NCBI RefSeq assembly: GCF_016427505.1
Contig: NZ_JAELXS010000005.1
Location: forward strand, 186,001-250,000
DNA: 64,000 nt
Direction of reading: 5' to 3'
From: Sphingomonas mollis
Lineage (GTDB): Bacteria > Pseudomonadota > Alphaproteobacteria > Sphingomonadales > Sphingomonadaceae
Below the pieces are notes generated by a model that was not told where the DNA came from, did no database searches, and was given only the letters and a program-made list of their open reading frames with translations. Each line of letters opens with the position of its first letter. Position 1 is the first letter of the stretch. Of the stretch, positions 45,628-53,684 are shown piece after piece. The translations under genes were made by a program, and so were the position numbers.

Positions 45628-45642
45628 GCAAGCGGCGGGCCA
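45628..45642 (-). promoter_or_regulatory. Sigma-54 promoter of motA-like/motB-like/flgA
   Basis: Minus strand TGGCCCG-CCGC-TTGC, one mismatch from the RpoN consensus, spacing exact, next base A. Predicted +1 is near 45616, two bases before the ATG. Confidence 0.65.
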
Positions 45643-45685
45643 GTTGCGAACTGGCGAACTGAATTTATCCGCTGCTCGACTTATG

Positions 45686-45783
45686 CCGTCATCCCCACGC
45701 ACGCGGGAATCCATACGGGCCGACGTCGCAACGTGATCCGCTACGGTAGAGTTTATGGATACCCGCCTTCGCGGGAATGACGG
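45686..45783. repeat. Inverted-repeat element, family F
   Basis: Left arm CCGTCATCCCCACGCACGCG then GGAATCCATA; right arm TATGGATACCCGCCTTCGCG then GGAATGACGG. 30-bp imperfect arms, 38-bp centre, between the two divergent flagellar promoters. Confidence 0.8.
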
Positions 45784-45892
45784 TTGCAATGCGTGGAGAG
45801 GAGCGACAGCGGTTGCCGTTGCCCGGCAAACCGTTGCCGGATGCGTTGCCGACCGGCTGCCGCCCCTCCCCTCCCACCCCTTGCGATAAAAC

Positions 45893-45907
45893 TGGCACGG
45901 CCATTGC
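45893..45907 (+). promoter_or_regulatory. Sigma-54 promoter of the flgB operon
   Basis: TGGCACG-GCCA-TTGC, a perfect RpoN match followed by T. Predicted +1 near 45919, 28 nt before the flgB ATG, with GGGAGG as ribosome site in the leader. Confidence 0.88.
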
Positions 45908-45946
45908 TTAGTCACGGTTGCGTCAATCGGGACGCGGGAGGCCGGC

Positions 45947-46288
45947 ATGGCAGGTGATACGCTTTTCGGGGTTCATGGCGCGGCGCTGGAAGTGCGCTCG
46001 CAGCGCATGGGTGTCCTTGCCTCGAACATCGCGAATGCGTCGACTCCCGGCTTCAAGGCGCGCGACGTCGATTTCAAATCGGCGCTGGCATCGCTGGAAG
46101 GCGGTCAGGACGGCATCGACGCCGCGACGAAATACCGCGTGCCGATGCAGACGTCGATGGATGGCAACACCGTCGAACTGTCGTCCGAGCAGACCGCGTT
46201 CGCCGAGAACGCCGTGCAGTACCAGACGACCCTGTCGTTCCTGAACGGGCGGATCAGCCAGATCACCCGCGCGCTGAAGGGGGATTGA
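45947..46288 (+). CDS. flgB: Flagellar proximal rod protein FlgB
   Basis: 113 aa. GAALEVRSQRMGVLASNIANASTPGFKARDVDFKSALA is the rod-protein N-terminal motif; the C-terminal LSFLNGRISQITRALKG completes the coiled coil. First gene of the hook/basal body operon, with GGGAGG before the ATG and a sigma-54 promoter 40 bp upstream. Confidence 0.96.
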   Translation: MAGDTLFGVHGAALEVRSQRMGVLASNIANASTPGFKARDVDFKSALASLEGGQDGIDAATKYRVPMQTSMDGNTVELSSEQTAFAENAVQYQTTLSFLNGRISQITRALKGD

Positions 46289-46289
46289 G

Positions 46290-46700
46290 ATGGCCGGTTC
46301 ACCGATGACGATCTTTCAGGTCGCGGGCCGCGCGATGAGCGCGCAGCTCGTCCGCATGAACACCACCGCCTCGAACCTCGCCAATGCCGGCGACGTCGCC
46401 GGCTCCGCCGAGGCGGCGTACAAGACGATGAAGCCGGTGTTCCGCACCAGCTTCGATCACGCCAGCGGGATGGCGACCGTCGATGTCGAGCGCGTCGTGA
46501 CCGCCGGTGGCGAGCCGACCAAACGCTACGACCCCAGCAATCCGATGGCGGACAAGGACGGCAACATCTTCGAGGCCGCCGTCGACGAGACGCGCGAGCT
46601 GGTCGACATGATGGAAACCGCCCGTGGATACCAGAACAACGTCGAGGTGATGCAGACCGCCAAGTCGCTCATCATCGACACCCTCAAGCTCGGGCGCTGA
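46290..46700 (+). CDS. flgC: Flagellar proximal rod protein FlgC
   Basis: 136 aa. FQVAGRAMSAQLVRMNTTASNLANAGDVAGS and C-terminal NVEVMQTAKSLIIDTLKLGR, with YDPSNPMADKDGNIF between, identify FlgC. Begins one base after the flgB stop with GGGGG in the flgB end as ribosome site; ATG 46305 is an alternative. Confidence 0.96.
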   Translation: MAGSPMTIFQVAGRAMSAQLVRMNTTASNLANAGDVAGSAEAAYKTMKPVFRTSFDHASGMATVDVERVVTAGGEPTKRYDPSNPMADKDGNIFEAAVDETRELVDMMETARGYQNNVEVMQTAKSLIIDTLKLGR

Positions 46701-46702
46701 CG

Positions 46703-47383
46703 ATGGCCGCTGCATCCTTCGATTCCACGCTCACCAATCTGGGCATCACCCGCACCTCCACCTCGAAGGTGGCGTCGGCGAGCGCCTCGACCTCGCTCAA
46801 CCAGTCCGACTTCCTGACGCTGATGACCGCGCAGATGAAGAACCAGGACCCGTTCAACCCGGTCGACAACACCCAGATGGTCGCACAGATGGCGCAGTTC
46901 TCGTCGCTCGCCGGGATATCGGAGATGTCGACGACGCTGAAGGCGATCTCCGACAAGCTGGGCGCGACCACCGCATCCGATGCGATGGGTTATATCGGCA
47001 AGACGGTGCTGACCCCCGGCACCACCGCCTATGGCCGCAGCGGCGGTGGCCTGACCGGCGCGATCGAACTGGGCGGCGCGGCCAGCGGCACGACGGTGAC
47101 GATCAGCGACGAGAACGGGCAGGTGCTGAACCAGCTCGATCTCGGCAAGCAGGCGCAGGGCACCGTGACTTACGACTGGGACGGCAAGACCACCACCGGC
47201 GCGGATGCCGGCACCGGGCCGTTCAAGGTCGCCGTCAACGCGCAGAACAGCGGCAAGACAGTGGCCGCCACCAACCTGGTCTGGGCGCCCGTCGCCTCCG
47301 TCTCGACCACCACCGGCAGCGCGGTGCTGACGTTGCCGGGCATCGGCGACGTTCCCGTCAGCGCCGTCCGCCAGATCGGCTGA
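46703..47383 (+). CDS. flgD: Flagellar hook cap protein FlgD
   Basis: 226 aa. LNQSDFLTLMTAQMKNQDPFNPVDNTQMVAQMAQFSSLAGISEM (residues 33-76) is the FlgD capping motif; the rest is a Gly/Thr-rich beta domain (TVTISDENGQVLNQLDLGKQAQGTVTYDWDG, FlgD Ig-like). Required for hook growth. Spaced 2 bp from flgC. Confidence 0.96.
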   Translation: MAAASFDSTLTNLGITRTSTSKVASASASTSLNQSDFLTLMTAQMKNQDPFNPVDNTQMVAQMAQFSSLAGISEMSTTLKAISDKLGATTASDAMGYIGKTVLTPGTTAYGRSGGGLTGAIELGGAASGTTVTISDENGQVLNQLDLGKQAQGTVTYDWDGKTTTGADAGTGPFKVAVNAQNSGKTVAATNLVWAPVASVSTTTGSAVLTLPGIGDVPVSAVRQIG

Positions 47384-47408
47384 TCCCCCCTTTTCTCCGG
47401 AGACCCCC

Positions 47409-48677
47409 ATGTCCTTCTACACCTCGCTTTCCGGCCTTCAGGCCTCGCAGACCGAAATGGCGACGATCAGCCACAATCTGGCGAACGTCGCGACCAACGG
47501 CTTCAAGAAGAGCCGCACCGAATTCGCCGACGTGATCGCGTCATCCGTCTCGCTCAACCCCGCGCAACAGGTTGGGTCGGGTACGGTCGTGAAGGCCAAC
47601 CGGCAGCAGTTCGGCAACGGCAATTACGTGCAGTCGGCCAACACGCTGGACCTTGCGGTATCGGGTGACGGGTTCTTCGTCGTGAAGCCCGATGTGGACG
47701 GCGCACGCGTCAATTTCACGCGCAACGGCGGCTTCCTGGTCAACAGCGAACGCTATGTCGTGGATTCGCAAGGGTCGCACCTGCAGGTCTATCCGGTGGA
47801 CGGATCGGGTTCGGTCGTCGCCACCGGCACCGACGCGGCGCGCAGCCTGCAATTGCCGGAGACGAGCGGCACCGCGGTCCCGACCAAGAACGTCACGATG
47901 TCGCTGAACCTGAACGCCAACGCCGCCATCCCGACGGCGACGAAGTTCGATCGCTTCGATCCGACCAGCTACAACCAGTCGTCGCAGACCACGATCTACG
48001 ACACTAGCGGCAACGCGCTGACGCTGACCAACTATTTCACGCGCGCCACGACGCCGACCAGCAGCACCGACGATTCGACCTGGACCGTCCATAGCTTCGT
48101 CGGCGACAAGCAGTTGACGAGCGGCGGAGCGGACAAGGTGACGCTGACGTTCAACCCGTCGGGCGCGCTGACGTCGCCGCTGGGCAACATCAGCTACGAC
48201 GAGTTCTCGACCGCCGGATCGACCGCCACGCAGCAATTCTCGTTCCAGTACGGCGTCGACACCACGCAGCTGTCGCAGCCGTTCAACGTCACCGCGCGCG
48301 GACAGGACGGCAAGGCCGTGGGTCAGATCCAGGGCGTGTCGATCGACGAGAAGGGCATCGTGAAGGCCAGCTTCTCGAACGGCGATACGCAGGCGCTGGG
48401 TCAGGTGATGCTCGCCAATTTCTCCAATCCGGAAGGGTTGCGCCAGTTGGGCAACAGCTATTGGCAGGCGACCGGCATCTCCGGCGACGCCAAGCTGGGC
48501 TCGGCCGCCAGCAACGGCTTCGGCAGCCTGATGTCGGGCACGATCGAACGGTCGAACGTGGACATCACCGAGGAACTGGTCGGCCTGATCGCGGCGCAGC
48601 GCAATTTTCAGGCGAATGCCAAGGCACTGGATACCGCCAGCCAGATTTCGCAGACCATCTTCAACATCCGTAGCTGA
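47409..48677 (+). CDS. flgE: Flagellar hook protein FlgE
   Basis: 422 aa. N-terminal SFYTSLSGLQASQTEMATISHNLANVATNGFKKSRTEFADV, TLDLAVSGDGFFVV, and C-terminal DITEELVGLIAAQRNFQANAKALDTASQISQTIFNIRS are FlgE marks. CGGAGA lies just before the ATG. Polymerises outside the cell under the FlgD cap. Confidence 0.96.
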   Translation: MSFYTSLSGLQASQTEMATISHNLANVATNGFKKSRTEFADVIASSVSLNPAQQVGSGTVVKANRQQFGNGNYVQSANTLDLAVSGDGFFVVKPDVDGARVNFTRNGGFLVNSERYVVDSQGSHLQVYPVDGSGSVVATGTDAARSLQLPETSGTAVPTKNVTMSLNLNANAAIPTATKFDRFDPTSYNQSSQTTIYDTSGNALTLTNYFTRATTPTSSTDDSTWTVHSFVGDKQLTSGGADKVTLTFNPSGALTSPLGNISYDEFSTAGSTATQQFSFQYGVDTTQLSQPFNVTARGQDGKAVGQIQGVSIDEKGIVKASFSNGDTQALGQVMLANFSNPEGLRQLGNSYWQATGISGDAKLGSAASNGFGSLMSGTIERSNVDITEELVGLIAAQRNFQANAKALDTASQISQTIFNIRS

Positions 48678-48700
48678 TCCGAAGGCGACGGGAGCACCGC

Positions 48701-49447
48701 ATGGACAAGCTGATCTACACCGCCGCGACGGGCCTGCGGGCGCACATGGCGTCACAGGCGGCGATCGCGAACAACATGGCGAACGCGTCGACCACCGGCT
48801 TCCGCGCCGATCGCGTCGTGTTCGACCGGATCGAGCTGAAAGGTGGCGGCAGCACGATCGAGGCGCGCTCGCCGACGTCGGAAGAAGTGACCGACGCCGA
48901 TCGGACGGAGGGCGCGATCCAGCAGACCGGCAGGCCGCTCGACGTCGCGATGACCGGCGATACCTGGCTGGCGGTGCAGGCGGCGGACGGCAGCGAGGCC
49001 TATACCCGGCGCGGCGATCTGGAGGTGGCGCCGTCGGGCGTGCTCCAGACCGGCGACGGGCATATCGTAATGGGTGAATCCGGGCCGATCACGCTGCCGC
49101 CGGCCAGTTCGATCAGCATCTCCGCCGACGGTTCGATCTCGATCGTGCCGCAGGGGGGCGATGCCACGCCGCAGATCGTCGATCGGCTGAAACTGGCGTC
49201 GACCAGGGGGTCGGACACGGTGAAGGGCCTCGACAACCTGCTCCGCGTGCGGGGTGGCGGCACGCTGCCGGCCAATCTGGACGGGACGGTCACCGGCGGG
49301 GCGCTGGAGGGATCGAACGTCAACATGACGCAGGCGCTGGTCGACATGATCGAGAACCAGCGCAGCTACGAAGTGACGGCCAACATGATGAAGTCGGCCA
49401 AGGACATGGACGAAAGCGGTGCATCGCTGATGCGCCTGCCGAGCTGA
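48701..49447 (+). CDS. flgF: Flagellar rod protein FlgF
   Basis: 248 aa. MDKLIYTAATGLRAHMASQAAIANNMANASTTGFRADR and GRPLDVAMTGDTWLAVQAADGSEAYTRRGD identify FlgF; the C-terminal NVNMTQALVDMIENQRSYEVTANMMKSAKDMDE is the rod coiled coil. Lies just before flgG as usual. Confidence 0.95.
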   Translation: MDKLIYTAATGLRAHMASQAAIANNMANASTTGFRADRVVFDRIELKGGGSTIEARSPTSEEVTDADRTEGAIQQTGRPLDVAMTGDTWLAVQAADGSEAYTRRGDLEVAPSGVLQTGDGHIVMGESGPITLPPASSISISADGSISIVPQGGDATPQIVDRLKLASTRGSDTVKGLDNLLRVRGGGTLPANLDGTVTGGALEGSNVNMTQALVDMIENQRSYEVTANMMKSAKDMDESGASLMRLPS

Positions 49448-49458
49448 GGGATTAGCCA

Positions 49459-50247
49459 ATGACCACCGCCGCCATGCATATCGCGCGCACCGGGCTCGAC
49501 GCCCAGGACATGCGCATGCGCGTCATCTCGAACAACCTCGCGAACGTGAACACGACGGGGTATAAAAAGGACCGGGCGGCGTTCGAGACGCTGTCCTATC
49601 AGGTCGTGACGGCGCCGGGTGCGCAGTCGACGTCCGAAACCAAATACGCGACCGGCCTGAATCTGGGCACGGGCGTCCGCATTCAGGGCACCGCGCGGAT
49701 CGATACGCAGGGGTCGATGCAGCAGACGGGCAACAGCCTCGACCTAGCGATGGACGGCGACGGGTATTTCCAGGTGCAGTTGCCCGGCGGCCAGCTCGGC
49801 TATACCCGCGCCGGCAACTTCTCACGCTCCGCCGAGGGGCTGCTGGTGACGGCGGAGGGGTATCAGGTGATGCCGGGCATCACCGTCCCCGAAGGCACGA
49901 CCGCGATCACGATCGGTAACGACGGCACCGTGTCGGCGACGGTGCCGGGACAGACCGAGGCGAGCCAGCTGGGCCAGATCCAGGTCGCGAATTTTTCGAA
50001 CACCGCCGGCTTGCAGTCGAAGGGCGACAATTACCTGCTGGAAACCGCGGCATCGGGTGCGGCGAATGTCGGCGTTCCCGGCGTCGACGGTCGCGGTACG
50101 GTGCGGCAGGGGATGCTGGAGGCGTCGAACGTCAACGTCGTCGAGGAACTGGTCGACATGATCGAAACGCAGCGCGCATATGAGGTCAACTCGAAGATGA
50201 TCTCGGCCACCGACGACATGCTCAAATATGTGAACCAGAACCTGTGA
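49459..50247 (+). CDS. flgG: Flagellar distal rod protein FlgG
   Basis: 262 aa, standard length. ARTGLDAQDMRMRVISNNLANVNTTGYKKDRAAFETLSYQ, SLDLAMDGDGYFQVQLPGGQLGYTRAGNF, and VVEELVDMIETQRAYEVNSKMISATDDMLKYVNQNL. The stop overlaps the flgH start (GTGA). Confidence 0.97.
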   Translation: MTTAAMHIARTGLDAQDMRMRVISNNLANVNTTGYKKDRAAFETLSYQVVTAPGAQSTSETKYATGLNLGTGVRIQGTARIDTQGSMQQTGNSLDLAMDGDGYFQVQLPGGQLGYTRAGNFSRSAEGLLVTAEGYQVMPGITVPEGTTAITIGNDGTVSATVPGQTEASQLGQIQVANFSNTAGLQSKGDNYLLETAASGAANVGVPGVDGRGTVRQGMLEASNVNVVEELVDMIETQRAYEVNSKMISATDDMLKYVNQNL

Positions 50248-50915
50248 GACACGTCGCGCTTCTGATCGTCGCGGCCCTGATCGCGACACCGGCGGAGGCT
50301 GGGCTGTTTGGCAAGAAGAAGCCGGCGGAGGATTTCTCGGCCGCGCATCCGCTGGCCCCCGCAACGATGCCGATCGCGGCGACGGGATCGATCTTCGCCG
50401 CCAGCGACGGCTATGCCGCGTTGTACGAAGGCTGGCGCGCGCGCCGGGTTGGCGATCCGCTCACGATCGTGCTGGTCGAGCGCACCGCCGCGTCGAAGTC
50501 CGCCGGGTCGAAGCTCGACTCGCAAGGTAATCTGAGCATCACGCCACCGAGCGCTGGGCCGTTCAAGCTGTTCAGCAAGGCCGAAGCGTCCGCCAGCGGC
50601 AATCGCGGTTTCGACGGCAAGGGGTCGGCCGATCAGGCCAATTCGCTGTCGGGCGAGGTCTCGGTAACGGTCGCGGCGGTCTATCCCAACGGCACGATGC
50701 TGGTGCAGGGACAGAAGCGCGTGACGCTCAATCGCGGCGACGAGTTCGTGCAGATCAAGGGCATCGTACGGACCGCCGATGTCGATCTGAACAACCGTGT
50801 CCCGTCAACCCGCGTCGCCGATGCCCAGATCGCCTATACCGGCAAGGGCGATGTGGCGCGTGCCGGCCGGCAGGGCTGGCTGTCGCGGTTCTTCTCCGTC
50901 GTGAGTCCGTTCTGA
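50244..50915 (+). CDS. flgH: Flagellar L-ring protein FlgH, without lipobox cysteine
   Basis: 223 aa from GTG 50244. GDPLTIVLVERTAASKSAGSKLDSQGNLSI, QANSLSGEVSVTVAAVYPNGTMLVQGQKRVTLNRGDEFVQIKGIVRTADVDLNNRVPSTRVADAQIAYTGKGDV is the FlgH core that builds the outer-membrane bushing. FlgH is normally a lipoprotein, but the signal here (MRHVALLIVAALIATPAEAG) ends in a type I site and the whole protein has no cysteine. TGATG overlap with flgI. Confidence 0.95.
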   Translation: MRHVALLIVAALIATPAEAGLFGKKKPAEDFSAAHPLAPATMPIAATGSIFAASDGYAALYEGWRARRVGDPLTIVLVERTAASKSAGSKLDSQGNLSITPPSAGPFKLFSKAEASASGNRGFDGKGSADQANSLSGEVSVTVAAVYPNGTMLVQGQKRVTLNRGDEFVQIKGIVRTADVDLNNRVPSTRVADAQIAYTGKGDVARAGRQGWLSRFFSVVSPF

Positions 50916-52009
50916 TGATCCGGCTTCTCCTCGCCAGCCTCGTCGCGCTGTTCCTCGCCGTTCCCGCCTCGGCCGACCGGATCAAGGATCTGGGCGGATT
51001 TCAGGGTATCCGGTCGAACCAGCTGACAGGATACGGCGTCGTCGTCGGCCTGCCGGGCACGGGCGACGATAACCTCGAATACACGGTGCAGAGCCTGAAG
51101 GCGGTCACGTCGCGCTTCGGGTTCCAGCTGCCGCCGGGGGCCAATCCGGGCATGAAGAACGCGGCGGTGGTGATGATCACCGCCGACCTGCCGCCTTTCG
51201 CCAAGCCCGGCCAGCGGCTGGACATCACCGTGGCGTCGATGGGCAAGGCCAAGTCCTTGCGCGGTGGCAGCCTGATCCTGACCCCGCTGCTGGGCGCGGA
51301 CGGCCAGATCTATGCGATGGCGCAGGGCAATCTGGCGGTCGGCGGACTGGGTGCCGAGGGCGCGGACGGATCGAAGATCGTCGTCAACGTCCCCTCGACC
51401 GGCCGTATTCCCGAAGGTGCCACCGTCGAACGCGCGGTCGCGACCGGGTTCGACACCGCGCCGACCCTGACGTTCAATCTGGCGCGCGCTGATTTCACCA
51501 CCGCGCAGAATGTCGCGGGCGTCATCAACCGGACGCTGGGCGCCGGATCGGCGCAGGCGATCGATGCGGTATCGGTCGCAGTGCGCGCGCCGGAAGGTGC
51601 GAACGTGCGATCGACGCTGATGTCGACGATCGAGAATCTCGACGTCGTCTCCGCCGAACCGTCCGCCCGCGTCATCGTCAACGCGCGCACCGGCACCGTC
51701 GTCATCAGCTCGGCGGTGCGTGTCGGCCCAGCGGCGGTGACGCACGGCAAGCTGACGGTGCGGATCGACGAGAACCAGCGGATCAGCCAGCCGGCACCGC
51801 TGTCCGGCGGCCAGACCGCGGTCGAGCAACGATCGAACGTGTCGGTCGAGGAAGAGAAGAAGCCGATGTTCCTGTTCGCCCCCGGTCCGAAGCTGGCCGA
51901 TGTCGTCAACGCGGTGAACGCGATCGGGGCCAGCCCCGCCGACCTCGTCGCGATCCTGGAAGCGCTGAAGGAAGCCGGCAGCCTGAAGGCGGAGTTGATC
52001 GTGCTATGA
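50915..52009 (+). CDS. flgI: Flagellar P-ring protein FlgI
   Basis: 364 aa. Signal peptide MIRLLLASLVALFLAVPASA, then DRIKDLGGFQGIRSNQLTGYGVVVGLPGTGDD, the FlgI signature; ends EALKEAGSLKAELIVL. Secreted to the periplasm, where FlgA assists ring assembly. Overlaps flgH by one base and the flgJ-like gene by four (ATGA). Confidence 0.97.
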   Translation: MIRLLLASLVALFLAVPASADRIKDLGGFQGIRSNQLTGYGVVVGLPGTGDDNLEYTVQSLKAVTSRFGFQLPPGANPGMKNAAVVMITADLPPFAKPGQRLDITVASMGKAKSLRGGSLILTPLLGADGQIYAMAQGNLAVGGLGAEGADGSKIVVNVPSTGRIPEGATVERAVATGFDTAPTLTFNLARADFTTAQNVAGVINRTLGAGSAQAIDAVSVAVRAPEGANVRSTLMSTIENLDVVSAEPSARVIVNARTGTVVISSAVRVGPAAVTHGKLTVRIDENQRISQPAPLSGGQTAVEQRSNVSVEEEKKPMFLFAPGPKLADVVNAVNAIGASPADLVAILEALKEAGSLKAELIVL

Positions 52010-52329
52010 CCGACCTTCCCGGCCTTCCCGCCGCCGTATCGTCCACCACCGGCATCGGCACCGACAACAGCCGGCTGAAGAGCAAGGCCAACCTGGAACA
52101 GGCGGGCGCGCAGTTCGAGGCGGTGTTCACCGGCATGATGCTGAAATCGATGCGCGCGGCCAAGCTGGCCGACCCGCTGTTCGATTCGAAGGCGCTCGAT
52201 ACGTTCCGCGACATGCAGGACCAGAAGACGGTGGCGGCGATGGCCCAGCACACGCCGCTGGGTATCGGCAAGGCGATGACGGCCTTCCTCTCGCGATCGC
52301 AAGGTGATCTTAACGACTCCCGGCAATAA
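52006..52329 (+). CDS. flgJ: Rod-binding protein, FlgJ N-terminal domain only
   Basis: 107 aa. AGAQFEAVFTGMMLKSMRAAKLADPLFDSKALDTFRDMQDQKTVAAMAQHTPLGIGKAMTAFL matches the rod-binding half of FlgJ; the C-terminal muramidase half found in gammaproteobacteria is missing. The separate transglycosylase at 42361 may supply that activity. Its stop lies inside a palindrome that runs into the flgK start region. Confidence 0.9.
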   Translation: MTDLPGLPAAVSSTTGIGTDNSRLKSKANLEQAGAQFEAVFTGMMLKSMRAAKLADPLFDSKALDTFRDMQDQKTVAAMAQHTPLGIGKAMTAFLSRSQGDLNDSRQ

Positions 52330-52337
52330 TTGCCGGG
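52319..52337. promoter_or_regulatory. Perfect palindrome across the flgJ stop, before flgK
   Basis: CCCGGCAAT-A-ATTGCCGGG, 9-bp perfect arms, ending one base before the flgK ATG at 52339. It contains the flgJ stop codon and occupies the place where a ribosome site would be. Confidence 0.5.
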
Positions 52338-52338
52338 C

Positions 52339-53679
52339 ATGAGCGACCTTCTGTCCATCGGCGCTTCCGGCGTCCGCGCGTATCAGACCGCGCTGTCCGT
52401 CGTCGGCGAGAACGTCGCCAATGTCGGCGCGACCGGCTATACGCGGCGCAGCGTCCGGCTGAGCGAGATGGCGGCGGGCACCGGCGCGGTCGAGATCAAC
52501 GGCGCCGGCAACGGCGTGCTGCTGACCGGCGTGACGCGGGCCAGCGACGTCTATGCCAGTGCCGCGGTCCGCACGGCGAGTGCCGACCTGTCGCGGACCG
52601 AAAGCGGCGCGACATGGCTGGACCGGATCGAAAAGGCGCTGACCGGCAATCAGTTGACCGGACGCGTCACCCGTTTCTTTGCCTCCTCGACCAGTCTCGC
52701 CGCCGAACCCGACTCGAGTGCGTTGCGCACCGGGATGCTAGGGGCGGCGCAGTCCGCCGCGACTGCCTTCACCGCCACCGGGGCGGCGTTCGACCAAATC
52801 GCGACCGATCTCGACACGACCGCGCGGCAGGCGACGACCAGCCTGAATTCGCTTGGGGTCGCGCTCGTCCGCATCAACGACGGTCTCGGCCGGACGACGC
52901 CCGGCACCACCGCCTCCGCCCAACTGATCGACCAGCGCGACCAGATCCTCGACCAGATGAGCGCGATCGTCGATGTCGGCGTCAGTTTCGATGCGCTCGG
53001 CCGATCGACGGTGAAGCTGGGCGGTGCCGCCGGCCAGACATTCGTCGATGCCGACATCGCTGGTCGCGTCGCCTATTCGCGCAATAACGAAGGCGCGGTG
53101 GTGCTTGCGCTGTCCTATGGCGGCGAGCGGATGATGGTCAGCCCCAATGGCGGCGCATTGGCCGGGATCGTCGACGGCGCGCTGAGGATCGCGCAGGCCC
53201 GTGACAGCATCGAATCGGTCGCCAGGGATTTCGTCACGCAGGTCAACGCCAACCAGTTGGCCGGCGACGATCAGAAGGGCGCACCCGGCACCGCGATGTT
53301 CGCGACCGGCACCCGCCCCACCGAGATCACCGTCGCGATGACCGAGGGCAGCCAGATCGCCGCCGCCAGTCGCGGTGGCGGTGCGCGCGATTCGAGTAAT
53401 CTCGCCAAACTGGAACAGGTGCGGCTGGGTCGTGGTTACGAGGCGTCGCTGACGTCGACGATCACGCAGAACGCGACCGCGTACGAGCAGAAGAAGATCA
53501 TAGCCAATGCGCAAAATGCGATCCGCGACGGGGCGACCAGCGCGTTGAGCAGCGCGACAGGCGTAAATCTGGACACCGAGGCGGTCGAGCTGATGCGGTT
53601 CCAGCAGGCGTATCAGGCATCCAGCCGCGTGATCCAGATCGCGCGCGACACGCTGCAAACCATATTGGACATCAGGTAG
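52339..53679 (+). CDS. flgK: Hook-filament junction protein FlgK (HAP1)
   Basis: 446 aa from ATG 52339; a TTG at 52330 is possible but less likely. MSDLLSIGASGVRAYQTALSVVGENVANVGATGYTRRSVRLSEM at the start, and C-terminal GVNLDTEAVELMRFQQAYQASSRVIQIARDTLQTILDI, are FlgK ends. The start is preceded by a palindrome instead of a good Shine-Dalgarno sequence. Exported with help of FlgN. Confidence 0.95.
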   Translation: MSDLLSIGASGVRAYQTALSVVGENVANVGATGYTRRSVRLSEMAAGTGAVEINGAGNGVLLTGVTRASDVYASAAVRTASADLSRTESGATWLDRIEKALTGNQLTGRVTRFFASSTSLAAEPDSSALRTGMLGAAQSAATAFTATGAAFDQIATDLDTTARQATTSLNSLGVALVRINDGLGRTTPGTTASAQLIDQRDQILDQMSAIVDVGVSFDALGRSTVKLGGAAGQTFVDADIAGRVAYSRNNEGAVVLALSYGGERMMVSPNGGALAGIVDGALRIAQARDSIESVARDFVTQVNANQLAGDDQKGAPGTAMFATGTRPTEITVAMTEGSQIAAASRGGGARDSSNLAKLEQVRLGRGYEASLTSTITQNATAYEQKKIIANAQNAIRDGATSALSSATGVNLDTEAVELMRFQQAYQASSRVIQIARDTLQTILDIR

Positions 53680-53684
53680 GCGCC

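Larger units (their letters stand above)
45615..45946. other. 332-bp divergent control region between the motA-like gene and flgB
   Basis: Holds sigma-54 sites for both directions (45628-45642 minus, 45893-45907 plus) and a family F inverted repeat (45686-45783). No gene seen. Confidence 0.7.
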
